Below, one piece after another: positions 41,156-49,658 of a stretch of 49,658 bases of DNA. Each line of letters starts with the position of its first letter. Position 1 is the first letter of the stretch. Location of the stretch: positions 1 through 49,658 of the forward strand of contig JAYVJL010000147.1 of NCBI GenBank assembly GCA_043769295.1, given 5' to 3'. The notes under the pieces are model-generated. The model had not been told where the DNA came from. It searched no databases and saw only the letters and a program-made list of their open reading frames with translations. This DNA is from Aalborgiella sp043769295 (GTDB taxonomy: Bacteria > Pseudomonadota > Gammaproteobacteria > Burkholderiales > Burkholderiaceae_C). The translations under genes and the position numbers were made by a program.

Positions 41156-42289
41156 TCAAGAACGCGCCTTTGGCCAGAGCACCCACAAGAACAAAGGCTG
41201 TTTGATTCGATTCGCCAACTCACCAGCTTCTGCACCCCAGCCTGCAAAATAATCTGCCCGCACAGCGCCGACGATCGCACTACCCGTGTCCTGTGCAAAA
41301 ACCAACTTTTGAAACCGCAGTCCCGCCCCCTCACTGGTCAACCATAACGGTGTACCGTAGGGAATACTGGCTCGATCCACAGCAATAGAGCGCCCAGGGG
41401 TGAGTGCCACCCCCTGCGCACCTTTGGGCCCTGTTTGAGTGTCTTGCATGACCTCTTCGCGAAAGAAAACCACGCGTGGGTTGCTCCAGAGCAATTCATT
41501 GGTGCGCTGCGGATTCTGAGTCAACCAGTTTTTGATGCCAGACCATGACACATCCCGGCTGCCGCCCTGATCAAGCAACCAGCGCCCCACGCTTTTGTAA
41601 GCCTGCTCGTTGGTGCTGGAAAAAGCCAGGCGCACCATCCGCCGCGAACCATCAGATTCAATCATGTTGACGCGACCCGAACCCTGGATATGCAGTATCA
41701 GCGCATCAATCGGGTCGGCCACATAGGCAATTTCATGACCGCGTAATTGAGATTTCACCAGCGGCAGTGTGTCCATTTCTTGACGCGTGTACCAGGGACT
41801 TTTGCTGCTTAGACCTGCTGGAGGCCTGTACAACGGGACGGTAAAGCCAGGTCTGAGTGTGCGAGAAGCCAAAAGAACCGGCTCAAAATAAGAAGTGAGC
41901 AGCCCCTCACTCTGACCCTGCAGACTTTCCACACGATAAGGTTGCAGTTTTTGCACCATCCAGGCGCGTTGCTCGGCGCTGCTTGCAATACTCAAGCCCC
42001 TGACTTCGCCACACAAGCTCGCCAACGCAGTCATTGGTTTTTCACAGCTTTTCAACCACGCATTCCAGGCATCATGCAGACTGTGGGCGTCATCCAGCCA
42101 ACCCGGAAGCTCGCGCCAGCGCACAGGGACCCAGCGACTTTTGGATTGGACCATGATAGCCGGCAGAGGCGCATTATCGTCAAACACCGCAGGCCCCGCC
42201 ACTTTGTCGTCCAAAGGGGGGCCACTGACACAAGCGGCCAACAACCCTACAATCAAAAGCTGAACAAAAAATTGAAGGAACCGTGCCAT
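41156..42289 (-). CDS. mltA: Membrane-bound lytic murein transglycosylase A
   Basis: 377 residues. The lipoprotein signal ends LLAAC with cysteine 20. MltA blocks follow: GLLTSYFEPVLLASR, PLYRPP, AYVADPIDALILHIQGSGRV, VGRWLLDQG, NPRVVFFRE, GPKGAQGVALTPGRSIAVDR and the catalytic aspartate region VFAQDTGSAIVGAVRADYFAGWG. It cleaves the glycan strand to anhydro-muropeptides, feeding the recycling route that uses NagZ. The frame extends upstream 42 codons, but that part covers the antisense small gene and lacks a signal; ATG 42289 is correct. Confidence 0.95.
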   Translation of the reverse strand: MARFLQFFVQLLIVGLLAACVSGPPLDDKVAGPAVFDDNAPLPAIMVQSKSRWVPVRWRELPGWLDDAHSLHDAWNAWLKSCEKPMTALASLCGEVRGLSIASSAEQRAWMVQKLQPYRVESLQGQSEGLLTSYFEPVLLASRTLRPGFTVPLYRPPAGLSSKSPWYTRQEMDTLPLVKSQLRGHEIAYVADPIDALILHIQGSGRVNMIESDGSRRMVRLAFSSTNEQAYKSVGRWLLDQGGSRDVSWSGIKNWLTQNPQRTNELLWSNPRVVFFREEVMQDTQTGPKGAQGVALTPGRSIAVDRASIPYGTPLWLTSEGAGLRFQKLVFAQDTGSAIVGAVRADYFAGWGAEAGELANRIKQPLFLWVLWPKARS

Positions 42290-42428
42290 GGTGTTGCTTT
42301 TACTTGAGGCGCTCGCTGCGCTGCTGCTGTTGGTGTTGATCGTATGGTGGACCATGTTTTCTGGCAGAAACAATGGTGAACCTGTGATGAAAGCCAAAGA
42401 CACAGACAGCGCCAAGCTTGATAAATAA
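42288..42428 (+). CDS. Small single-span membrane protein (46 residues)
   Basis: ATG at 42288 opens a 46-codon frame, too short for common size cut-offs. GAAGGA lies about 7 nt upstream, a better ribosome site than most genes here. The first ~25 residues are one hydrophobic helix (LLLLEALAALLLLVLIVWWTM) and the rest is a short charged tail (AKDTDSAKLDK). It lies antisense to and shares two bases with the mltA start, and ends 3 bp before the convergent nitrilase end. No function is known; stable position between the two genes would support reality. Confidence 0.7.
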   Translation: MVLLLLEALAALLLLVLIVWWTMFSGRNNGEPVMKAKDTDSAKLDK

Positions 42429-42431
42429 AAT

Positions 42432-43238
42432 TTATAAAACCCGATGCTGCAAGGCCGGCAATTGGCTCCGCATGCGTTTCAGGTGAAGTGCATCCAGATC
42501 TGCGATGACTACACCTTCTCCCTCCGCCAGCAAACCTAGCACCTGTCCCCAAGGTTCGATCACCATAGTGTGGCCCCAGGTACGTCGCCCAGTGGGGTGC
42601 GTGCCGCCTTGCGCAGGTGCAATCACATAGGCCAAGTTCTCAATCGCCCTGGCCCGCAGCAGCACTTCCCAGTGGGCTTGTCCGGTGGTATGGGTGAACG
42701 CACTGGGAACCAGCCAGGCATCCACCACCTGGCTGCGATACAGCTCTGGGAAGCGCATGTCATAGCAAACACTTAGACCGATGCGCCAAGTGTGGCCATC
42801 TTTGGCGGGCAGGTCAAAAACAACCGGGCTGTTGCCGCGCTCCAGCACATGCGACTCGTCGTAACTTTCACGGCCATTGTCAAACCAGAACAAATGAATT
42901 TTGTCGTAGCGCGTCACCAATTCACCCGCAGGAGAATAGACCATCACGCTGTTGCGAACGTGAAGCGGATCACTTGTGGCCAGCGGCAAGGTCCCTCCGA
43001 CGATCCACATTTTCAGCTCGCGCGCTGTTTGGGCCAAAAATTGCTGGATTTTGCCTTCCCCCAAAGATTCGGAGATGGCCAGTTTATCGGTATCTTTTGT
43101 ACCTATCAAACAAAAATACTCTGGCAAAGCAGCCAGCTCAGCCCCGAGCAAAGCCGCTTGTTTGAACAATATATAGGCCTGTTTTAAATTGGCATCCAGA
43201 TCGCTGCCGGCGACCATTTGAATAGCGGCTACTTTCAT
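42432..43238 (-). CDS. Carbon-nitrogen hydrolase (Nit1/omega-amidase-like)
   Basis: About 268 residues. The catalytic triad of the nitrilase superfamily is visible: Glu in AALPEYF, Lys in YDKIHLFWFD, Cys in GLSVCYDMRFPELYR. The combination CYDxRFPELYR is typical of Nit1-type deaminated glutathione amidases and omega-amidases, which repair or salvage 2-oxo amides. ATG 43238 is chosen since AAGGA lies 9 nt upstream; ATGs at 43247 and 43256 are possible. Confidence 0.93.
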   Translation of the reverse strand: MKVAAIQMVAGSDLDANLKQAYILFKQAALLGAELAALPEYFCLIGTKDTDKLAISESLGEGKIQQFLAQTARELKMWIVGGTLPLATSDPLHVRNSVMVYSPAGELVTRYDKIHLFWFDNGRESYDESHVLERGNSPVVFDLPAKDGHTWRIGLSVCYDMRFPELYRSQVVDAWLVPSAFTHTTGQAHWEVLLRARAIENLAYVIAPAQGGTHPTGRRTWGHTMVIEPWGQVLGLLAEGEGVVIADLDALHLKRMRSQLPALQHRVL

Positions 43239-43330
43239 GCTCTGCATCCTTGTCATGTGTCGTTTTAGTGTAACTGCTCATCCTGATCACAACTACACCT
43301 TCAATTCAGAATTGTTTGTTGCGATTTTCC

Positions 43331-46300
43331 TCACGGCTTTTTGTCGGCAGCCCTGCTAGTACGTTTGACTTCTGCGATCAACGGATCCGACCAAGTGCCT
43401 TTAACCTGCATCTCCTTGGTGGCCGCTTCGATCAGCGGTTGACGCAGGAACAGCTGCGCTAAAAAAGTGCCCAGTCCGATAGCGGGGTTGATGGCAGAGG
43501 CCACCAGCAGTGACGCCACGCCCGCGTTCACTTCAGGCGCGATGACCACCCGAAGGTCTTGCGTCTCTTGCGCAATATCGGACTTGCCATCGATCAACAC
43601 CACCGCATTGATGCCGCTCATCTGTAAATTATTGGTGCTCGCGATGCCTCGGTCGATGGCCACATCACCGCGTACAAAGTCAAAAGCAAAACCATCACTG
43701 AACACATCCCGAAAGTCAAAGGTCAAGCGTTTCATGATGGACTGCATGCTGAGCACACTCAACAACTTGCCAACCCCCGGGTCAACCTTGAGAAACTGCC
43801 CTCTTTCAATATTCACATTGAATTGGCCCGTCATACTGGGGTAGTTCATGGACAACGGAGAGCCGCGCCACGTGATCTGGCCTTCCAGCTTCCCTTTGCC
43901 ACCCAGAACAACATCTTTCAGGCCAAAGCGATTGAGCAATTGGCCTGAATCGGCAATGTCCAATTTAAAGTCCATACTCGTCGTCCGTCGCTCGGCAGCC
44001 GTGCGTGTGATCGGGTCCGCCGCTGCCATGGCCACATCGACCCACTGTCCGTTGGCCGAAAATTTAGCCTCTGGCATGGTGACGTTCAAGCGATTTAAAC
44101 GCCACTCACGCCCCCCCCCTAAACCACGTCCACCACCGACGGCCTGGTTGACGGCATCAACTTCGACCCGGCCAAATTTTCGCCCCTTCAGCTCGAAGTC
44201 TTCCACCACCAGATCCAGCGCAGGGATGCTGGTCGGTTGCTCATCCAACAGCTTTTCCACGTCTTTAGCCTGCGCCTCAGCCACAGCCAAGCGCGCCAGC
44301 CGCGCGTACACGCGGCCACTTCCAGCCGCTGAGTTGGGCTGCCGATACTCTATATAACCGCTCAGCTGACGGGCATCCATATTGGCACGCCAGGTAGACC
44401 CTTCGTGGGAGCCGCCAATCACGATGTTTTCAAATTTCCGCCCCTGCACGATCAGCTCTTTGGCGCGCAGTGCCACCGTGTTGGGTATGTAGTCATCTGC
44501 AGCCGTCTTGGCATTCGTTCTGACGCCCGATCTTGGTGCTGTAACACCACTGCCCGTCATGGATGTCAACACATCAGACCATTGATCCACATCCATGTAA
44601 GCGACATTGATGTTGGCAGCCACACCAATGGCGGGCTCTGGCAAAGACTCGCCCGCATCCAGCCCCACGCTGATACCCCCCTGGATCACCCGTGCTTCCG
44701 CACCCTGCACATCGCGCGTGAGCTTGATCTCAGCCAATTTATCAAGCGTAACATGCACCTGGTCTTTGAGCCGCACCTGCCCATCGCGTTCTGGCAGAAG
44801 TGATTTTTCCACCAAACTGTTGTCGTAGCGCAAAGGCCAGCTGCTTTGCGCAGGCTTGTTCATCGGCGCCGGTAAATTCAAGCCCATCCCCACCAGCGTG
44901 CTTTGCACCATCAACTCTGATTGCCCATGCCGAAACCGCAATTCGGCTGTGTAAGGGGCACTGCCTGTGGCATGTTTGGCCAAATTGGGGATAAAACTCA
45001 AGTCAGTCGCCTGTTGCAACCCCAAGGCACTGACCACGCCTTGCCCACGAACCACCACGGCCGACGCAGCGCTGGTGGTCGCCGGTGTGCTCCCCCCATC
45101 AAACCGGATGTCCCCACCCAGCATCTGTGCGGTGGCGTTTTGAATCGAAAATCCCTTTTCACTAAAACCAACGATGCCTTTGGTCTGTGCCAAGAGCGGC
45201 GTGGTCGGCGCGATTTGCACATCATTGCCCAAAAACGTCACTGCGCCCGTCACTCGGGAGCGGTTGATATCTGCAATCGGCAGCGACAGTTCGACTTTGT
45301 ACTCGCCAATGCCATTGATCGTTGAACGGCCCAGCGCTTCGCCCATCATGTGTTTGACAGGCGATGAATTGACAAAACCCAGCATCTCCGCCAGCGGACC
45401 TTTGCCCTGCGTCATCACACCAACAACCGTCGACGTGAGGTCGGGAATCACCACACTGGCTTGTGAAATGACCACATTCGGCATACCGACCACGACGATG
45501 CTGCTGGTTTTTACAGACAAGCTGTTGCGATCAATCAACAACTCGCCATTCAGCTTTTGCAACTCTGGCCACGGCAAATCCGAGGCGGCTTGCAGCTTGC
45601 GCGGTACATAAGCCACTCGCGCATTGTTGACCTTGGCCGCTATTCTGAACTCCCCCAGCTTGGGGTTTTTTGAAGGTATCTCGCTCAGGTCACCTTTGAT
45701 TTTGAAATCAACCTCACTGGAGCTGCCCTGCACGATGGAATCACGCACATAGTCGCGGGCCGATTTGGGAATGCCTATGGGTAAATACCGCCAGACCCGC
45801 GAGGCATCCGCGCGCGCCAGCTTGGCCTGTAAATCCAGTTCACCGGGGAAGCGCCGTTTGCTCAACGCCGTCGCCGGGTCGCTGGTGCGCCAGGTCAGCT
45901 GTGCCGACCCCTGAGCATCGGCGTTGTTCAGCAGCAGGTTGCTGACCTTCACTTCAATCTTGTCTTCACCATCACCCGCACCACGCGCGCCGGCTTTTTG
46001 CGGCGTCACGCTCCACTGCACATCGGCCGACAGCTGGGCCATGGGCACCACCGTCTCCTCAAAAACGCCCGGCAGGTCCAACGCGCCGTTTTCAATCGCG
46101 ATTTTGGCTTTGCCACCCGCCAGGTTGACATCAAAATCAAGCTTGGCACCGCGCACACCCGGCCGTCCCATGTCTTCATGGACATTTGCGCCTTCGCCCA
46201 ATTTGAGGGCACTGCGTTGTGCGGCAAACTGCAAACCAGTCACCTGACCCTTGGCGGCCAAATTCGTGGGTGCATCCAGATTGCCGCGCCAAGTGGCCGT

Positions 46301-47536
46301 GATGTCCTGAATCACCCCCTGTGGCGCATAACTCACCAGCTTGGCGTGTGTGGCCGCACCCAGGGGCAGACGGTTCGCGATCAGGCTGATAGTGGCCAAA
46401 TCCAGCTTGTCGGCTCGGAATTCGCCTTTGCCCTCCACCAGATTCGGTGCCGTGCCTGTGGATTCTGTCTGCGAGAAAAACACATTCCCACCCGGCCAAC
46501 GCAGTCCATCGCGGGTTTGGAACTGCAGGTTTTGCGTTGAAAACTCAAAACCCTGTTTGATCTCCCGCCCAGACAAACGCCCCGACATCGACTGTAGCGC
46601 CAACGGCTCCAGGCCCGCACCCAGCGTGGCATCGACCTGTGCCAGGGCCACATCGGCGGTGCTGCTGGTCCACGCACCCTTGGTCAGCGTGGTCCAGACC
46701 CGCAGGGCACCCACGCCACGGCCAAACTGGCTGCTGAATTTGACGTAGCGGCTCAGATGCGAGACATCCACCTTGGAGAAATCCGCATAGATTTGCCCCG
46801 TCCAATCGCGCCATTGGCCTTTGTCAACGGACAACAGCGATTGCGTGAAGTCACCGCGCAACGACAAACGATTGCCCCAATCGGGCGGGGGTGTCGCATC
46901 CAGCCGCAGCAGATGCTTGTTGAACGGGTTGCGCGACACAAAGTCCACCTGTGTCAGCGCCAAAGGCGGGGGTACGCCCATCGCCCCATTGGGCTGCTCA
47001 TCGACCCAGCGCACCGTGCCGTTGCGGATCACAAACTCGGGTTGCGAAAAAAACCAGTCCAAACCATCCGCTGATGTACTGTCGGGTTTTGAAAAATCCA
47101 AACCCGCCACCAAAATCTTGCCGTTCGCGCTGCGGCGAATTTCCAGCTCGGGTTGATCTATATAGAGCTGCTCAAAACTCAGTTGCAGCAAGGACGAAGG
47201 GGAAATAGCCGCCAAAATGCGCGGCAAACGCAGCGCTTCACGGCCTTGTGGGTCCAGCAGCGCCACATCTTTCAGTTCAAAAGACGGTATCAGCCCGCTG
47301 GAAGTAGCCACCACCGCGCCAATACGCACGGGTACACCGAGTGCTTTACTGGCTTGAATTTCAAGCTGCGGGCGAAAATCGCCGATTCGGGGCACAATCA
47401 CGACATGCAGGACAATCCAGGCCACGGCGAAGATACCCCAAGCAATGATGGCCAACCAGAGTAAAAAGCGAGAGACTGAACACGCGATTTTCCAGAATTT
47501 TGACAATGTGGGGGTAAGAGAGAGTGCTTGATTCAT
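43331..47536 (-). CDS. YhdP-type AsmA-like envelope protein (DUF3971)
   Basis: About 1401 residues. One N-terminal membrane anchor (FLLWLAIIAWGIFAVAWIVLHVVIV) precedes a long beta-rich periplasmic region typical of YhdP (domain names DUF3971 and AsmA_2), including EIQASKALGVPVRIGAV near the start and GQFLKVDPGVGKLLSVLSMQSIMKRL, DFRDVFSDGFAFDFVRGD and INPAIGLGTFLAQLFLRQPLIEAATKEMQVKGTW near the end. YhdP and related proteins are implicated in phospholipid transport to the outer membrane. The frame reaches 47662, but ATG 47536 is nearer the anchor. Divergent from glnE. Confidence 0.93.
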   Translation of the reverse strand: MNQALSLTPTLSKFWKIACSVSRFLLWLAIIAWGIFAVAWIVLHVVIVPRIGDFRPQLEIQASKALGVPVRIGAVVATSSGLIPSFELKDVALLDPQGREALRLPRILAAISPSSLLQLSFEQLYIDQPELEIRRSANGKILVAGLDFSKPDSTSADGLDWFFSQPEFVIRNGTVRWVDEQPNGAMGVPPPLALTQVDFVSRNPFNKHLLRLDATPPPDWGNRLSLRGDFTQSLLSVDKGQWRDWTGQIYADFSKVDVSHLSRYVKFSSQFGRGVGALRVWTTLTKGAWTSSTADVALAQVDATLGAGLEPLALQSMSGRLSGREIKQGFEFSTQNLQFQTRDGLRWPGGNVFFSQTESTGTAPNLVEGKGEFRADKLDLATISLIANRLPLGAATHAKLVSYAPQGVIQDITATWRGNLDAPTNLAAKGQVTGLQFAAQRSALKLGEGANVHEDMGRPGVRGAKLDFDVNLAGGKAKIAIENGALDLPGVFEETVVPMAQLSADVQWSVTPQKAGARGAGDGEDKIEVKVSNLLLNNADAQGSAQLTWRTSDPATALSKRRFPGELDLQAKLARADASRVWRYLPIGIPKSARDYVRDSIVQGSSSEVDFKIKGDLSEIPSKNPKLGEFRIAAKVNNARVAYVPRKLQAASDLPWPELQKLNGELLIDRNSLSVKTSSIVVVGMPNVVISQASVVIPDLTSTVVGVMTQGKGPLAEMLGFVNSSPVKHMMGEALGRSTINGIGEYKVELSLPIADINRSRVTGAVTFLGNDVQIAPTTPLLAQTKGIVGFSEKGFSIQNATAQMLGGDIRFDGGSTPATTSAASAVVVRGQGVVSALGLQQATDLSFIPNLAKHATGSAPYTAELRFRHGQSELMVQSTLVGMGLNLPAPMNKPAQSSWPLRYDNSLVEKSLLPERDGQVRLKDQVHVTLDKLAEIKLTRDVQGAEARVIQGGISVGLDAGESLPEPAIGVAANINVAYMDVDQWSDVLTSMTGSGVTAPRSGVRTNAKTAADDYIPNTVALRAKELIVQGRKFENIVIGGSHEGSTWRANMDARQLSGYIEYRQPNSAAGSGRVYARLARLAVAEAQAKDVEKLLDEQPTSIPALDLVVEDFELKGRKFGRVEVDAVNQAVGGGRGLGGGREWRLNRLNVTMPEAKFSANGQWVDVAMAAADPITRTAAERRTTSMDFKLDIADSGQLLNRFGLKDVVLGGKGKLEGQITWRGSPLSMNYPSMTGQFNVNIERGQFLKVDPGVGKLLSVLSMQSIMKRLTFDFRDVFSDGFAFDFVRGDVAIDRGIASTNNLQMSGINAVVLIDGKSDIAQETQDLRVVIAPEVNAGVASLLVASAINPAIGLGTFLAQLFLRQPLIEAATKEMQVKGTWSDPLIAEVKRTSRAADKKP

Positions 47537-47592
47537 ACGTTGCAGGTCACAATTATGACGCTTGCCAGTGAGCAGAGTTCCGCCTTTAAAGA

Positions 47593-49658
47593 ATGATGAC
47601 GTGGAATGACATGATTTGTAACGATTTATCAACTTATTCACGCTTCTACCAGCGTTTAGCACGCCGCTACGTTGATTTCCTGTCTTTTCTCCCCCCTGGC
47701 GAGCCCCAGCGCCCCGTCATGCAAAGCACACTGGAGGCGCTGCTGGCGCACGGCCTGGACACCAGCGCCGCTCTGCGTGTGCTGCGCCAGTTGGTGATGC
47801 ATCGCCTGATTACACTGGATTGCGACCACCAGGCCCCGCTGGCGTCGGTCACCCGCGCGGTCACCGAACTGGCCGAATTGACACTGGAAGTCGCCCTGCA
47901 AACCGCCTACCAGGACCTGGATGCCCGCCACGGCGCGCCGCTGGCCGAAACCAGCAAAGAACGCGCCCAACTTTGGGTCATCGGCATGGGCAAGCTGGGC
48001 GCACGTGAGCTGAATGTGTCCAGCGACATTGATTTGATCTATGTTTACGACCAGGACGGTGACACCGCTGGCAATGCCGAGGGCCGCAACCGCATCAGCA
48101 ACCACGAGTATTTCGCCAAAACCGTCAAGATCATCTACGACCTGATTGGCGCGGTCACCGAGCACGGCTTCGTCTTTCGGGTCGATCTGGCGCTGCGGCC
48201 CAATGGCAACTCCGGCCCCGCCGCTGTGTCCTTGGCTGCTTTGGAAGTTTACCTGCAGGTGCAGGGTCGCGAGTGGGAGCGATTTGCCTGGCTTAAAAGC
48301 CGCGTCGTCGCGCCGCTGGCCTGCGTCCAGAACGGCTCCGTCAACGCCCTGCGCAGCGTGGTTCTGCCCTTTGTGTTCCGCAAATACCTGGACTACAACG
48401 TCTTTGACGCCCTGCGCAACCTGCACCGCCAAATCCGCGTTGAAGCCACCAAACGCAGCGCCGGCCGGCCCGAGCGCGCCAATGACGTCAAGCTCTCCCG
48501 CGGTGGCATCCGCGAGATTGAGTTCACCGTGCAACTGCTGCAGGTGGTGCGCGGCGGCCAGTTTCCCGAGTTGCGCAAACGACCCACGCTGGAGGCACTG
48601 CAACGCGTCGCCCATGCCGGCCTGATGCCGCAAAAGACGGCAGACGCCCTGAGCCGTGCCTACACATTTTTACGCCGCGTGGAGCACCGCATCCAGTACC
48701 TGGACGACCAGCAAACCCACGTGCTGCCCACCCAAGACGATGATCTGCACTGGATCGCCCAAAGTATGGGCTATGCCGCCGCCCCAAGTGGTTGCTGCCC
48801 GTTTTTAACCGAACTGGATGCCCACCGCGAGCTGGTCGCCAATGAATTTGACAAGCTTCTGGGCGGCGCAGAGGAAACCAAAAAACAGGACTGCAAAGGT
48901 TGCAATGGCAAAAATGGTCCAGCCAAGACCGGCCAGACGACAAGCGACCTGACAAGCGCAGATGGCCAAAGCAAACTGGCACCGCCGCTGGAACTGCAGG
49001 ATTTGCTGGCCCAGGTGCCCGCTGAATTTTCCGACTTTGCCAAACGCATCAGCGCCTGGGCCGAGCACCCGCGCGTGCTGGGCCTGCGCGAAGAAGGCCG
49101 CGCCCGCCTGGTCCGCCTGGTGCAGCGCACCAGCACCTGGCTGCGCGAAGGCCGCGTCACCGAGCTGGCCGCCCTGCGCAGCGCCGACTTCATGGAACCG
49201 CTGCTGCGCCGCGAAAGCTACCTCGCCCTGCTGTGGGAGCGCCCCAGCGTGCATGAGCGCCTGCTCAAACTGCTGGGCAGCGCCCGCTGGCCGGCCCGCT
49301 ACCTGCTGCAACACCCCGGCGTGATCGACGAGTTGGCCAGCGATGAAATGCTGGGCCAGCGTTTTGACGCAACCACCTTCGCCAGGGAACTGCAGCAACA
49401 GCTGGTGGCGCTCAGGCGCACCGGCGAGGACGACGAGGAGACTTGTCTGAATCTGCTGCGGCGCGCTCACCACATCGAGGTGTTTCGCACACTGGCGCGC
49501 GATGTCGAGGGCGTGCTCAGCGTCGAGCAGGTGGCCGACGACTTAAGCGCGCTGGCCGAAGCGATTCTGGGCATCGCCACCGCCTGGTGCTGGCGCCATT
49601 TGAAAAACCGACATCGTGAAGTTCCGCAATTTGCCATCATCGCCTACGGCAAGCTCGG
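47593..49658 (+). CDS. glnE: Glutamine synthetase adenylyltransferase/deadenylylase GlnE, N-terminal part (runs off window end)
   Basis: 688 codons to the window edge. The first nucleotidyl-transferase domain (deadenylylation) shows GMGKLGARELNVSSDIDLIYVYD, FRVDLALRPNGNSG, WERFAWLKSRVVA and RGGIREIEFTVQLLQ. The second, adenylylating, domain begins at the edge with FAIIAYGKLG. GlnE modifies glutamine synthetase in response to PII. Between the two domains is an odd hydrophilic segment (ETKKQDCKGCNGKNGPAKTG) of about 40 residues with a CKGC pair. ATG 47593 is used; 47596 and 47611 are options. Divergent from the yhdP-like gene by 56 bp. Confidence 0.96.
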   Translation, partial: MMTWNDMICNDLSTYSRFYQRLARRYVDFLSFLPPGEPQRPVMQSTLEALLAHGLDTSAALRVLRQLVMHRLITLDCDHQAPLASVTRAVTELAELTLEVALQTAYQDLDARHGAPLAETSKERAQLWVIGMGKLGARELNVSSDIDLIYVYDQDGDTAGNAEGRNRISNHEYFAKTVKIIYDLIGAVTEHGFVFRVDLALRPNGNSGPAAVSLAALEVYLQVQGREWERFAWLKSRVVAPLACVQNGSVNALRSVVLPFVFRKYLDYNVFDALRNLHRQIRVEATKRSAGRPERANDVKLSRGGIREIEFTVQLLQVVRGGQFPELRKRPTLEALQRVAHAGLMPQKTADALSRAYTFLRRVEHRIQYLDDQQTHVLPTQDDDLHWIAQSMGYAAAPSGCCPFLTELDAHRELVANEFDKLLGGAEETKKQDCKGCNGKNGPAKTGQTTSDLTSADGQSKLAPPLELQDLLAQVPAEFSDFAKRISAWAEHPRVLGLREEGRARLVRLVQRTSTWLREGRVTELAALRSADFMEPLLRRESYLALLWERPSVHERLLKLLGSARWPARYLLQHPGVIDELASDEMLGQRFDATTFARELQQQLVALRRTGEDDEETCLNLLRRAHHIEVFRTLARDVEGVLSVEQVADDLSALAEAILGIATAWCWRHLKNRHREVPQFAIIAYGKL

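Noticed and set aside
42157..42164. TAGCCGGC box in mltA as another repeat copy
   Set aside because: The box is exact but spacer and arm at the required distances do not match.
47656..48633. 325-codon open frame on the minus strand
   Set aside because: Antisense shadow of glnE, whose motifs are unmistakable on the plus strand.

Overview
The window looks like chromosome from a betaproteobacterium of the Comamonadaceae, closest in feel to Rhodoferax, Polaromonas or Curvibacter. This rests on moderate-to-high GC, the gene order rpmF-plsX-fabHDG-acpP-fabF / rpoE-rseA-mucB-mucD / lepA-lepB-DUF4845-rnc-era-recO-pdxJ-acpS-nagZ, and protein features of that family. The placement is from recognition, not a database search. 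Nearly everything is core housekeeping. I see no phage, insertion sequence, CRISPR array, rRNA or tRNA.

Layout. Bases 1-9,705 (minus): a truncated cation/proton antiporter, a patatin-like lipase, then a translationally coupled set nagZ, acpS, pdxJ, recO, era, rnc, a DUF4845 protein, lepB and lepA. Bases 9,706-10,298 are the only long gene-free stretch: a candidate small RNA or attenuator in front of lepA, DnaA-box-like sites, AT-rich DNA and the mucD terminator. Bases 10,299-14,890 (minus): the envelope-stress sigma factor rpoE, its anti-sigma pair rseA/mucB, the mucD protease and a small membrane protein. Bases 14,926-22,002 (minus): the fatty-acid initiation and elongation operon with rpmF and yceD, from a promoter inside the end of yceD. 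Bases 22,068-25,591 (plus): maf, an RsmI-like methyltransferase and a FimV-like membrane protein. Bases 25,603-28,866 (minus): a pair of acyl-CoA dehydrogenases and a YceH protein. Bases 28,897-32,778 (mostly plus): purN, a DUF1653 protein on the opposite strand, an RNA m5C methyltransferase, a fatty-acid desaturase and a TusA protein. Bases 32,781-43,238: galU, valS, a fused indolepyruvate ferredoxin oxidoreductase with a divergent Lrp-type regulator, mltA, an unlisted 46-codon membrane protein and a nitrilase. Bases 43,331-49,658: the giant AsmA-like YhdP and a divergent glnE cut by the window edge.

The most interesting non-genic structure is a family of 43-bp bipartite repeats with fixed geometry: a 17-nt A/T palindrome GCTAT...ATAGC, an 18-nt spacer ending AATAAATAC, then GCCGGCTA. 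Five clear copies and about three degenerate ones lie in 50 kb. Clear copies run into coding sequence: one encodes the hydrophobic core of the MucB signal peptide, one the first residues of Era, and one the last codons and stop of fabH. A second, GC-rich palindromic element sits in frame inside nagZ. Together they suggest that small palindromic elements are reshaping ends and loops of core proteins in this lineage. I also report strong intercistronic hairpins in the fab operon, a 12-bp tandem repeat between yceH and purN, and a low-GC insertion in valS.
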